A DNA stretch of 64,000 nt from positions 395,799,217 through 395,863,216 of the forward strand of contig CM062294.1 of assembly GCA_031216915.1 (NCBI GenBank), read 5' to 3'. Under the pieces are notes generated by a model. It did not search any database. It was given only the letters and a program-made list of their open reading frames with translations, and was not told the origin of the DNA. The translations under genes were made by a program, and so were the position numbers. This DNA comes from Pictodentalium vernedei. Taxonomy: Eukaryota > Mollusca > Scaphopoda > Dentaliida > Dentaliidae. Within the stretch, counting starts at the first letter, position 1, and each line of letters begins with the position of its first letter. Positions 7,281-17,269 of the stretch are shown here, one piece after another.

Positions 7281-10200
7281 TTATATTTTTTTCTTTTTCT
7301 TTTTTAAACTAACTCTCTCGATGTCTCTATCGACTTCCATAATCCTGAATCTGTCTAATTCCTCTTGATTTTCTGGAATCCTATCGTTCTTAATCATATC
7401 TGGAATCCTATCTGGAATCCTATCATCCGTAATCATATCCAATGTCCAATGTTTGAGTGCTAAAGTGCTTATTTTATCGTCTAACACAAATCTCTTATCG
7501 TCGTTGGCCGTCAGCAAAATCTTGTTGACTATTTCAGTATACACGTCGTGATTGTCGCTTTGAAACGATTTCATAGTCTTATACACTGGACCACTTCCGA
7601 ACAGACAATCTTTATACTCTCGGAAAGAGATGGTTTTCTTCACCACACATGCTTTAACCCCTTTGCACTTCTTGATCTCTTCACCTTCTAGACGATAAGC
7701 ATACAGTTTGGGTCTCAAACCCACCAATTCAACAATTTGTTTACCGCCGCTCTTGTCTTTAAATTTACACAACACCTTCTTGTTGTTGTTCGATTGAATG
7801 TTGGACAGGTGATCGACAGGATAATTGCGCATGTCGAACCACACGGCCACGTCCAGAGATATATCTTGGTAGACGTCTTTCATCTCTATCTCATAAACTA
7901 AACTGTCCATGTCGGTGAACAGTAGTTTAGCTTTCTCACCAAATTTCCGTTTGATGTAATCATAGTGAAACTCATACATCAATCACTTGGTGATATCTAA
8001 GATGATCGGTCTGAGATAATAGGGTTTGTCAAACTTCAGGTGTATCTTTTGTATGTGAATGGCCACTATATTTTCGTTGAATGTGGTTCGGTGTCTGTAA
8101 TTGGGTTTCGCCACTAATTTTTTAGCTCTTTTCTCAGACGTGATGAGTCGAATGTCGGTTCTCTTCCTGATGTTTTCCATCGATTTACCGTACACAGAGA
8201 TGTTCATGAGTTTGAAGAAATCTTTTTCGAAATCGTTTTCGGCTCAAATTCTGAGATTCGTGTTGAGATCGATGTATTTTTTATCCAAGGCTCTTCGTCG
8301 AATCGAATGACGCGATGTATGTCGACTAATTTCATCCTGTAATCGACATATTGTTTCAAATTCTCACTGTAGACGATGTACTTACATTTGTTAAATAAAT
8401 TGGGAATGAGTTATTCATCGTCTCCTTCGATTGGTTCCATTCGTTCGGGAGCTAGCGGATAATCGTTGTGTAGATCGTGTAATTCTTCCGGATAGTTCAA
8501 ATCGACTTCTAAAATGCAAGGATAGGATCTTCCGGTTCCGTCACCGATTTGAAATTTCCAATCAGTAAAGGACGACTCATGGCCCAACCATACAGATTAT
8601 TAGCGTCCCAATACTGTATGTATTTATTCGATCATTCCGAATCGAGACCTTCTTTCATGTAGGGATTGTTGGCTTCAGAATATCTGTGAGAGATCATCGA
8701 GACACCACCTCTTGCAGCCTTTTCGAACATGAGCAACATGTCCACGTCGGATAATAATTCCAATTGGATTTCAGTGGTCTTAAACAGAGTGGCCCACGCC
8801 AGACCACGTGCGGTGAAATACCAAGCCAGATCCAGTTCATAATTTCTACGGCAGACATCTCGAAAATTTTCGAACACGTCTGCCAGGAGCAGAACGTCGG
8901 TCTTTAGATAGAGATCGTGAAAATCTCTCATGATTTTCATATCAAATGATTTCCACACGTTTTTGGCGTGGTCGTAATTCTCATCGGAAATGTCGGATTT
9001 ATATAATTTTGAATAAAAATCTTTTTTCGAAGGTAGTGCGGTGTTGTCGAATCTCTTTAGATCGTTCATGTAATCGTAAGGATAGACTCCTTTCCTCAAC
9101 ATGATGTCTACTCGTTCTCCAAAGTGTTCACTCGTAATTTTAAATTTATCCTTGCTCATGTTATCGACTAATTTTTCCAGAGCAGTCGACATGAATTTAA
9201 AACTGTCGATGAAACGTATGTCTCTATGAATGGATTTCATTTTTTCTTCCAACATCTTTCTGTTGATTACTCTTTTCTTCTCCACGACCTTCCATTTCGT
9301 GAAGGAAATGTATCTTTCTTCGTTGTTCGCGATGCAATTTAATTTTTTGTGGGAGGTGGCGAGATTTTTCATGAACAGATGACTGTCGTAACCTGAGAGA
9401 TTGTGAAATATCACCGGATAGAAAACTGCGTCTCGATATTTTAAATTACACTTGCTGTGAGTCTGACCTTATTTTCCTCCGAATTCTCATCGAACGATTG
9501 TCTGCATATGTGGCATTCGATGGCTCTGTTATTTTTGTCCTGCTGCTCTCGCGTGATGATCATTTTTGCCGGGGTTTTGAATTTGTCATATAAAATTTGA
9601 ATTTTCGATTCTAACTCTTCCATGAACCTTTGAGCCACGTCATCGTCTTCGCACCGTTTCGTGTAGGTGGAGGGACCCATATCATGTTGCGAATCGAAAG
9701 CACATTTCACATAAATGCAAGAGCCGGAAGGCATGTGTTTTTGATATCTTTCGATGTAACTTCAAAGAGCAGCGGGTTGGCAGGAACTCATTTTCACAGT
9801 GAAACATTCGAAATCGGCATACACGACAAATGGTACTTTTAACCTTCTATTGTGATTTTGAAGTTCACGATGGTGTTGGGTTTAGGCATTTCGACAGTGA
9901 CACCTTGATTTTCATTGCAATATTCCTGATGTTTCGCTAATGATTTTTCGCTGTCTTATGTTCATGTTTGTTATTCTGTCTCAACAGTCTCAACAGTAAT
10001 TGGCTCGAATCTTTCACCCAACAATAATGATGATTGTCACCATTCGCAATCAATAATAAAATAATCGTCTTTTCTCTTTCGGGATACGAAGTCTATCTGA
10101 GAGGATAGATCATTCATTTTTCATCATTGTATCCCAAGACGTTCACCGCTACAGTGGGATTTTGAACCTCGAAACATTTTAACTGTGCTGGAAAAGTCAC

Positions 10201-11408
10201 TCCGGTCCAATCGAGATTTTTAGAAGTCTCCCCGTAATGAGAAACTCTATCAGAGTGCATTTGAAGGGGTATAAAGCGGAGGTGACTGCCCATTTAAAAC
10301 ACTGATCATCTTTATTTCTGACGTTGATCACAGCTAAGAAATACGGTAATTCCACGTAGGAAGAGGCTTTCAACAAATCGCTTTTAGTTATATGAATTTC
10401 GAGTTTCAACACCTCATCAAACGTCCAATTACTACCTTTATGTTGATAATTCGCGAGAGACGTCAACTTCTTGTCTTTCATCATTTCGAAAACGTCTGAT
10501 AAATCTGAACCTCGAAATACGGGTTCCTCATTAGATCTGAAATATGCATTTTTCACGATGCTCTCGCCAGAATTCACGTCGATTTTATTCATCATGCAAT
10601 GGAGTATCATCTTAATTTTTAGTCCCACGTTCATGTGTTCATGAAACAAATCCAATACTTTTTTATTCACCCATTCCATGAACAATTTCGGATCGACTTT
10701 CTTGAATGAGTGAACCACGTCAAAAGTTTTAAAAATGCCTTTGATCGCATTCTCCCGTTCTAGGGATTTGATTGGAATGCTTCCATGATGACTCGTGCTA
10801 CATATTCTTCTCCTTCCCCTTCGTTGATTGCTCATCGAATTCCATTCGATATATTTTCTTTGTCTAGATTCTGAACTGCATCACTCATTTTCATTTCAGT
10901 TTTTTTTTTTTTTTGAAACTTGAAGTTCTTCGATGGCTTTTCGTTTAGTCGTCTTCTTATTTTTCACAACCGAAATATTTTTTTTTTTTTTGACGTCGGC
11001 ATTTCGATTCCTTTTACTACCTTTTTCTTCACATTTTTCGCAACCGAAGCATTTTTTGACATCATTGCTATCGACATTTTGTTTGCCTTTTTATCGAACC
11101 AACTACGTAACTCCTCGCGCATGATTTTTCTAATTTCATCATGCTCCATGTTTCATTTTCTATTGTCAGGCGTTACTGCCATCAGCTTATTTTTTTGCAA
11201 TTTGAGTCTGTTTAAGTTTGTCCACTTTCGATCTTTCAATTTTTTTCTTTCCGTCGTATCGGAAATGATACTCCTGTATGACTTCAATTTTTTTTTATTT
11301 GGTTCTATGATTTCTGAAATTTGGAATTTTCAATTCTTTACAAATCTTGTTTACCTGAGGTACAGTTTTCTCATATAAATTTTCCATTTTTTTATTTGTT
11401 TGCTTCAT
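7281..11408 (-). pseudogene. Protein-primed DNA polymerase B (Polinton PolB), broken
   Basis: Counterpart of 43253-47263. From the N-terminus: a SAP-like segment (about 11150-11400), a Lys-rich linker, a conserved N-terminal domain (10197-10835), an exonuclease region beginning YADFECF, a Cys/His endonuclease-like insertion (CHICRQSF), FHNLSGYDSHLF and YLKTDVLLLADVF (exonuclease motifs II and III), DANNLYG (motif A), YGKSMEN (motif B) and motif C. Motif C reads FTDMDS rather than FTDTDS. At least five frames remain. In-frame TGA codons at 8632, 8244 and 7983 are shared with B. It would replicate the element from a terminal protein. Upstream is a divergent promoter region. Confidence 0.88.
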
Positions 11409-11871
11409 TTGTAAGAATATATTTTTTTTTTTTTTGAATTTTGTATTTAAATAATAATTTGTTAAAAAGTTTTAAAATAGTCTTTATATATACAAAAAAA
11501 AAAAAAAAAAATTTCACATTAAAGAAAATTAAAATTAAAAACTTTTTTGTATATATATAGAGAGAAAAAAAGCAAACTTTTTTTTAATAAATTGTTATTT
11601 AAACATAAAATTCAAAAAACAAAAGAAAAATTAAGTGATTTTTTTATGTTCCTTACCATGAGAAAACTTGAATTAATACGAAAAAAAAAACACTTTTCCC
11701 CCCCAAAAAAAAATTTTCACATTAAAAAAAATTAAAAATGAAAAACTTTTTTATATATATAGAGAGTAAAAAAAAAACAAACTTTTCTTAACAAATTATT
11801 ATTTAAACACAAAATTCAAAAGTATATATTATTTGCAATAATTCATAAAACAAAAAAACAAATAATCGATC
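11409..11871. promoter_or_regulatory. Divergent AT-rich promoter region of element A
   Basis: No gene. It separates PolB (-) from the small gene (+). It contains TATATATA boxes at about 11484-11495, 11548-11560 and 11752-11763, the last two followed by AGAGAG. Near-duplicated blocks (AAATTTTCACATTAAAG... and CAAACTTTT...AAATT) suggest a local tandem duplication of about 200 bp. The B counterpart is 42864-43252. Confidence 0.4.
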
Positions 11872-12319
11872 ATGACAACAACACCTAAAAGATGCGAATT
11901 AAAATTGAAAGGAGTAGAAACTTGTAAGAAATTCGGTTGTAAAATCTATGGATTACAATGACACGATGCCATCGAACTGAACAAGGTAGACACGAAGGGC
12001 TTACAGCTCAAATACGACAAATATAGCATGCCTTTGAAATTGGACGAAGCCACACTCGATTTGTTTTACGAGTACCAAAGCGATCTACAGAACATCATCA
12101 TTGCTGAAGACAGAGAATTCGACAAGGACAATTTGTCGTTGCCCTACGGAAGTTACATATATCCAAAAATCTCTTTCAAACTCGTGAACAAATTGGGTGG
12201 TGAGAGCATGTTCACCGATGTAAAAAAAACTCACAAAAGTAAAGATAAACAGTCAGCACATTTTTGAAAAAGGAGAAGACATGACTGTCAACATGCTAAT
12301 AATGGACTTGGAAATATAA
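11872..12319 (+). pseudogene. Small conserved Polinton protein, unknown, broken
   Basis: Counterpart of 42434-42863 on the minus strand of B. Start MTTTPKRCELKLKG. An in-frame TGA sits at codon 30 (11959-11961), identical in both elements. The middle frame (12028-12267) encodes the most conserved part (LPYGSYIYPKISF). A 7-nt insertion near 12251 shifts the end. I do not recognise the family. It is transcribed away from PolB and converges on the repeat-protein gene across a hairpin terminator. Confidence 0.55.
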
Positions 12320-12356
12320 AACAATAGAGAGAATGATTTTTAGCAAAGAAGAAGGA

Positions 12357-12411
12357 AAAAAAGTAATGAGATCTAGAGAGGTTGAACATCTCTAGATCTC
12401 ATCACTTTTTT
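12357..12411. terminator. Convergent-gene hairpin terminator A2
   Basis: Near-perfect palindrome: AAGTAATGAGATCTAGAGA pairs with TCTCTAGATCTCATCACTT around the loop GGTTGAACA. A and T runs flank it. It lies between the small gene (+) and the repeat-protein gene (-). Its arms are nearly the same as those of the other three hairpins in the window. Confidence 0.7.
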
Positions 12412-12430
12412 GTTTGCTTTTTTTTGTTTT

Positions 12431-12470
12431 CCTTCTTCTTCTTCTTCTTCTTCTTCTTTCTTCTTCTTCT
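12431..12470. repeat. CTT/GAA trinucleotide microsatellite
   Basis: A run of CTT units just downstream of the broken repeat-protein gene in A, not present in B. Confidence 0.9.
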
Positions 12471-12967
12471 CAAATTTTTCTTTTCTTTTTTTGTGATATA
12501 TTACGCTTTTTATAACAACACATTTGTTTATCTATATTATAATTATGAACGAATGTGGTGCATCTCTTGGTAACACTCACATCATTACCATTCTCTTCAG
12601 AAGGTAGTGGTGGTGGTGGAAAACATCTCATTCTTTTAAATTTCAATCATCTATCCCAATCTTTTTTAAACTCTTTTTTCAGTTCTTTCCTAAGATATCC
12701 ATCATTAGCGTCTAATTGTTTTTCCACATCTTTTTCCCACACTATTCCGCAATATTCATCATTAGCGTCTAATTGTTTTTCCACATCTTTTCCGCAATCT
12801 ATCCCGTGATATTCACCACTATCGTCTAATTGTTTTTCCACATCTTTCTCCCACTCTATCCTGTGATATTCATCATTAGCGTCTAATTGTTTTTCCACAT
12901 CTTTTTTGCACTCTATCCCATGGTATTCATCACTATCGTCTAATTGTTTTTCCACCTTTTTATCCAT
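12470..12967 (-). pseudogene. Tandem-repeat hydrophilic protein, truncated
   Basis: The first 106 codons (12647-12967) contain five tandem units of about 20 residues of the form KDVEKQLDANDEYHGIEW-like, each about 60 nt. Then come a basic helix and a TGA where B has TGG. The same frame continues past this stop with a Pro-rich and Cys-containing tail (RCTTFVHNY) to a second TGA at 12470. Element B (41930-42347) has only about two repeat units, so repeat number differs. The function is unknown. Repeats are acidic and probably helical. Confidence 0.6.
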
Positions 12968-13040
12968 TTTATATTATATTTTTTATACTTTCTATGATTT
13001 ATATTTTTATATTTTATATAATTCTATATTTTTTTTTACA

Positions 13041-13700
13041 TTATAATAACATATTCAAAATTGGTATATTCTTAAACGGCGAATTCTCACCAAACAGCAA
13101 ACCCTTACCGAGTCGCTCAATGTTCTGTCCACTCTTCAGATAGAGACCGTTTCCACTGAAAGAGTTGCCACCTCTAATGGGTTCTAGATTCAATCCTTCA
13201 CTGTTGTCATCTATGTGGACGCGACAGACGGTTCCTCCCTTCTTCAAAAACAGTCCGCTGCCACCCATTAATTTCTCAACTGCCATACTCGCGAGTCCCG
13301 AGAGAGCTCCCATGCCGAGAGTCTGCCTGAGAAAGGGTAATGCTTTTGCGGCAAAGGGCAATGCTTTTGCGGCAAAGGGCAATTCTTTTGCGGTGATTCC
13401 TGCCAATAGCGGTAGGAAACCGCCTTTCATTTTCAAATTGTATTTCAATTGAGCGGGACTCAATTTCACCTTCAACCCTCTTCCATCACGAATCACTTTC
13501 TCCATCCTTTTGATTTGAGTTCTGGTCCAGGCGATTCGATCGTCACCACCACTCATCAGATCTTCGTGAGTGAATTTGAATCTCACCGGCTCACCTCGAG
13601 TTAACGCTCTCTCAAGTTTCTTCCTCTGTCCTTTGGATATGTTCACGTTTTTAACCATGTATTCAGTCATATTTCTTTTTTTAAAATATATTTTGTTCAA
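13041..13700 (-). CDS. pX/pVI-like minor virion protein
   Basis: Intact 219-codon frame; the conserved start is probably the internal Met of MTEYMVKNVNIS. The N-terminal 85 residues are basic. Next is a Gly/Pro/Ala hydrophobic, amphipathic stretch (GGFLPLLAG ... LGMGALSGLAS), then SGLFLKKGG. Such basic plus amphipathic architecture resembles adenovirus pVI/pX-type minor proteins, which bind DNA or disrupt membranes; this assignment is by character only. Three tandem 21-bp units (about 13340-13400) give a repeated KALPFAA, versus fewer in B. The homologue in B (41230-41871) is also intact. Confidence 0.65.
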   Translation of the reverse strand: MNKIYFKKRNMTEYMVKNVNISKGQRKKLERALTRGEPVRFKFTHEDLMSGGDDRIAWTRTQIKRMEKVIRDGRGLKVKLSPAQLKYNLKMKGGFLPLLAGITAKELPFAAKALPFAAKALPFLRQTLGMGALSGLASMAVEKLMGGSGLFLKKGGTVCRVHIDDNSEGLNLEPIRGGNSFSGNGLYLKSGQNIERLGKGLLFGENSPFKNIPILNMLL

Positions 13701-13779
13701 TTGTTTTTTGTTTTAATGATAATTATATATATTAAATAATGTTTGTCAAATTAATATTGCGTTTATTTTATTTTCTTAT

Positions 13780-13795
13780 TTATATATATACAATA
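13780..13795 (-). promoter_or_regulatory. TATA-box module of the pX-like gene
   Basis: TTTATATATATACAATA lies about 85 bp upstream of the first Met. GTGTATATATAAAT occupies the equivalent site in B (41141-41154). Confidence 0.4.
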
Positions 13796-13813
13796 TTTAT
13801 TTTTTTTTGCTTT

Positions 13814-14569
13814 TTATATTTCTCTTATGTGAAATCGTATTGTCACCCTCTCTCCACGAAGATCTAACAGTTCACCATTTTGATCTGTCAATGTGGTTTT
13901 GAGACTATACAACGTGTCTAAAATCACAGGTAGATAAACTAAATTTTGAGGTCGTTCCACGATTTTATAACCCGGTGACACGTTTGGAAAGAAGGAAAAG
14001 ATCGTCAGTTGAGCACTACCATTCACGTAACTTCCAGCAATCATGTCCACGTTCACCAGAATGCTATTGACTGTGAGAATGTCAACCATATTTTCAGATG
14101 CCGCATGGCCTCGATACCTCTTTCGATCGAATTCCAGCATCTTACCTATAGAATCGTCCGTGTTGAAATCCACTCAAAAATTATCTTCCAGATCCAACAT
14201 CATCTGTAGAGTATTAGGGTTGGGAGCGAGTCTGATCTTGTTGCTTCCCTTTCCATCCATCTTCATTCGTGTCTGAATGCAATTGTTCAAATTGTCTATG
14301 TCGTAACTTCCTTTGGGAATTTGAATCTCCAACTAATCCACTCCGTCGGAATACTTGAATGAGTTATTCTTTTCGGTGATGTTGGGAAAGGAATAATAAG
14401 TCTCCAGATTCACCAATGCCATGTCGTATCTTTTCTCTCTATTCAATTTGATGGAAGGTTCGAATTTCATCGTGAATCGAGTCGAATCGCCACTCACCAC
14501 GATTTGAATGGATTGTTTTGCAGCCATATTCTCGGCTATCCATTCTGACAATTCTCCTTGTTCGAACAT
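13814..14569 (-). pseudogene. Penton-like minor capsid protein, broken
   Basis: About 250 codons, counterpart of 40365-41120. Beta-rich sequence with IQIVVSGDSTRFTMKFEPS near the start, ETYYSFPN, IPKGSYDI, and a C-terminal SFFPNVSPGYKIVERP. Length and gene position (between the ATPase and the pX-like gene) fit the single jelly-roll minor capsid protein of Polintons; I rate that likely but not proven. Disruptions: a TAG at 14333 where B has Trp, and a TGA near 14171 where B has Arg (CGA). Confidence 0.6.
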
Positions 14570-14628
14570 TATATTTTTAATTTTTATTTATTTTTTCAAA
14601 AACTAAATTATTGATGATTTATTATTTT

Positions 14629-15446
14629 CTAACTTTTGTTTTCGCTCTCCATTTTATTATCATCAGAAACATAAAACTTGTCAAATCTGCTCCGACATTT
14701 TCCACGCTTAAATTCGCTTGGCAAATCGATCACGGAGAAAATGTAAAGTCATCCATCCCAAACCCTCTTGCAGAATCTCCTGAATTCTGCCACGCTCATG
14801 TCGTTTGTTATGTGATCACCGTAGATGTGATTGAGATTCTTGAGATCCTAACGAAAGAGACACAGTAAATTAGTGTTTTCCCTTATCATCTGTCTGGGCA
14901 ATCGAAAATAATTCTGCGACAGGTAGAAACAGTCCATGTTGCTGTGATGACCACTAGTGTAATACGATTCGCATCGGTTCTGTCTCTCCAAAAGCAGATC
15001 GTCGAAAATCATGAGATTCTTATCTTCCGATTTTAATTCTCTAGGATCCGGAACTTCACTAGCGTTCTCATAAAATCGACACCCGACGTTCGAAGATGCA
15101 TTTCTCTTCATCAATTCCATCACTGCACCGTCCAAAATGGTCGAAAGAGAAGCTTCACTTTTGTTGAATTCCTCCCTACTGTTAAAGATTCTGGCTATGA
15201 CGTCCTTGGGCAATCTACTATCCATGCACTCTCGAAGCAATCTGTATTCGGGTTGAAACAAACTCTTGCCAAACACGAATAATCTGTCATAATCCAACCA
15301 GTCGGGTTGCAACAACAGATTCATCAACAGATTGGTCTTTCCACAATTCGATTTTCCCACTATCAACCCTCTTATGCTTTTGGGAAAGAACTTGTTATTC
15401 GACCTCTGGTCGCGGCGTCGTTCCAAGACATATCTTTAATCTTCAT
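14629..15446 (-). pseudogene. FtsK/HerA-type genome-packaging ATPase, broken
   Basis: Walker A is VGKSNCGKT and Walker B is NLMIFDD, typical of the A32-like packaging ATPases of Polintons. It would pump element DNA into capsids. The true start is at 15444-15446. A 1-nt loss near 15410 shifts the frame; the main frame is 14848-15426. It ends with TAG after LCLFR, where B reads Gln, and a TGA follows further on. The last part (14629-14848) is recognisable by similarity to B. Confidence 0.85.
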
Positions 15447-15533
15447 GTTTTTTTATTTTTTTGTTATTTTTAGATTTTCAAACACAATTTTTATGTTTTT
15501 TCAAACTCAGTTTTTATAAATATTATTATTTAT

Positions 15534-15913
15534 TTATATTACATTGTCACGAGTTCTCTTCAATCCAGATCCATTCGTCATTTTGGCTAAATCTTGTATC
15601 GGTACCACAGCATCCTTAAAATCTTTCCAACTTTTTGGCGATCGCTCTAACGTAGCTCACTTCGCCGGCGGACTGATCAACTTGTCGATCAATGCTTTGG
15701 CTGCCCTCTTGCCAGCCACAGAAGCGATTCTACCACTATCTTCGGAAGCGGCTTTCTTACTAGCATCCAAAGCCGTCTTCTTACCAACCTCAAGCGTGGT
15801 TGATGCAAGTTTTCTACCTGCACTGGTCGTGAACACACGCATTATAGAATCAACGATGCCAGAACCGCCTTGAACGTAAGTTCTACGTATCCCATGTTCT
15901 TTATCACCAACAT
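15534..15913 (-). pseudogene. Small basic Ala/Lys-rich protein, broken
   Basis: Counterpart of 39020-39400. The residual frame (15657-15842) shows GRKLAST and alternating KKA segments typical of a DNA-condensing or minor core protein. A 1-nt deletion near 15895 and a TGA near 15657 disrupt it. Function is inferred from composition only. It lies between the DUF8207-like gene and the ATPase. Confidence 0.5.
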
Positions 15914-16029
15914 ATTTTTATTTTATAATATATATTTTGTTTTTTTTTTGCTCGTAAATCGTTTGTTGTTTAAATACTTTTTATTATTTTCTAGTGTAAA
16001 ATTTTCTGTTTTTATTTTATCTATTTTTT

Positions 16030-16066
16030 TTTGTTTGTTTGTTCTCTCTACTTATTATATATATAT
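16030..16066 (-). promoter_or_regulatory. TATA-box module of the basic-protein gene
   Basis: TCTCTCTACTTATTATATAT lies about 145 bp upstream of the start at 15913. The mirrored TATATAATAAATAGAGAGA is at 38884-38902 in B. Confidence 0.4.
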
Positions 16067-16974
16067 CAATCCTTCAATTCGTTCATCAGCCTTTTATAAT
16101 CGCGTTTATACAAGACCTTCTGCCTCAACAATTCGTTGCATATGCTCACTATCTCATTATCCACTCCAGTATTACCAGCGCGCTGACTAGCCATTAACAA
16201 TCTCAATTTCTGAGACAAAGCGTCAGAATCGCTCGGAAGAAAAGTGGTTCTCACTCCTTTTCCAGTCACCGATTTGACGAACTTCTTATTCATATCCCAT
16301 ATGGGTTTCACCACCTTCGTCCACTTGTAACCTCTATTGGCTTTGGGTCTCGTTTCTCTGACATCGTTATTTCTCTTCATGGCGTGGGTATGAACCAGAA
16401 TGTCGCCGTAATTGTCAAAACCCCGATCCATGTAATCTCCAGGCTTGTCGAAAAGGAGCAATTTGTGCAATCCAGGGATTAATTCATACCTATTCGAACC
16501 GACGATTAAATTATCATCATCCTCTAACACTTCAGTGTCACCTATGAAAGTTCTACTGCCAGAATCCTTATAAATTCCATACAACAGATCTCTCTTACCA
16601 CCATCCTCGGACGATGCGATGCTATCAGTGGTGATAGTGGAAGCTGCATCATCACTTTCTGTCACATCGGTTTCGATTCTCATGGGAACGTAATACGGCA
16701 ATGATCTTTGAAAGGAAAACCCCCTTGTAAAACTACCAGGCAACGAACCCGTTCTCAAAGAACTTTCTTTTATGGGCTTCAATTCGTCAACGATCTCCTT
16801 CTTACTTCGTTCCTGAACCTCCGTCATGGGTTTAAATAATTTTGTGGTTTCACATCTTAATTCCATCTCTCCCAATCGCCTACTTCTGTCAGCGGGTCGA
16901 ATGCTTTTCTTGACTCGTTCGTATTCGTCGAGAAGTTCATCTCTCCGCTTGGAATCTGTGATGTGTAAAAACAT
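16066..16974 (-). CDS. DUF8207-like Polinton protein
   Basis: Intact 302-residue frame, outermost gene on this side. The N-terminal third is charged and helical; the middle has a Ser/Thr/Asp-rich linker. The conserved core is RDLLYGIYKDSGSRTFIGDT followed by LLLFDKPGDYMDRGFDNYGDI, which I associate with the DUF8207 family common in invertebrate Polintons. The C-terminus has LPSDSDALSQKLRLLMASQ and a helical end. The homologue in B (37979-38881) is intact and very similar. No function is known to me. Confidence 0.75.
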   Translation of the reverse strand: MFLHITDSKRRDELLDEYERVKKSIRPADRSRRLGEMELRCETTKLFKPMTEVQERSKKEIVDELKPIKESSLRTGSLPGSFTRGFSFQRSLPYYVPMRIETDVTESDDAASTITTDSIASSEDGGKRDLLYGIYKDSGSRTFIGDTEVLEDDDNLIVGSNRYELIPGLHKLLLFDKPGDYMDRGFDNYGDILVHTHAMKRNNDVRETRPKANRGYKWTKVVKPIWDMNKKFVKSVTGKGVRTTFLPSDSDALSQKLRLLMASQRAGNTGVDNEIVSICNELLRQKVLYKRDYKRLMNELKD

Positions 16975-17269
16975 TTTTTTTGTTCTCTAAAATTATTAAT
17001 ATTTCCTTTAGAGTATGGTAACGTGAGTTATTTTATTATTCTCAAAAATTAAATGTATAGTTATTTTTATGTTTTATGTTTTAAGTAAATAAAATCTTCT
17101 GTCTTTAATATAAAATAACTAAAACCAGTTGAGGGAAAAACATTTTACAAAATTAAACCTCGATAAATGTGTTTTGCCCTCGAACGTGTTAAAGATCACA
17201 TCACCGATTATTCACACCATGATGAATAGAATGACTTTGAAAAGTGTGAAAGTTAAGCACATAAAAACG
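16975..17269. other. Subterminal non-coding region of element A
   Basis: AT-rich sequence alignable to 37690-37978 of B in reverse. No gene seen. It is interrupted by the pearl-like insertion that follows. Confidence 0.6.

Noticed and set aside
7281-11408. TGA reassigned to Trp in these elements
   Set aside because: Conserved Trp positions (for example in GTHWVAWF and MERWNRT) use TGG, and TGA codons usually align with Arg CGA in the other copy.
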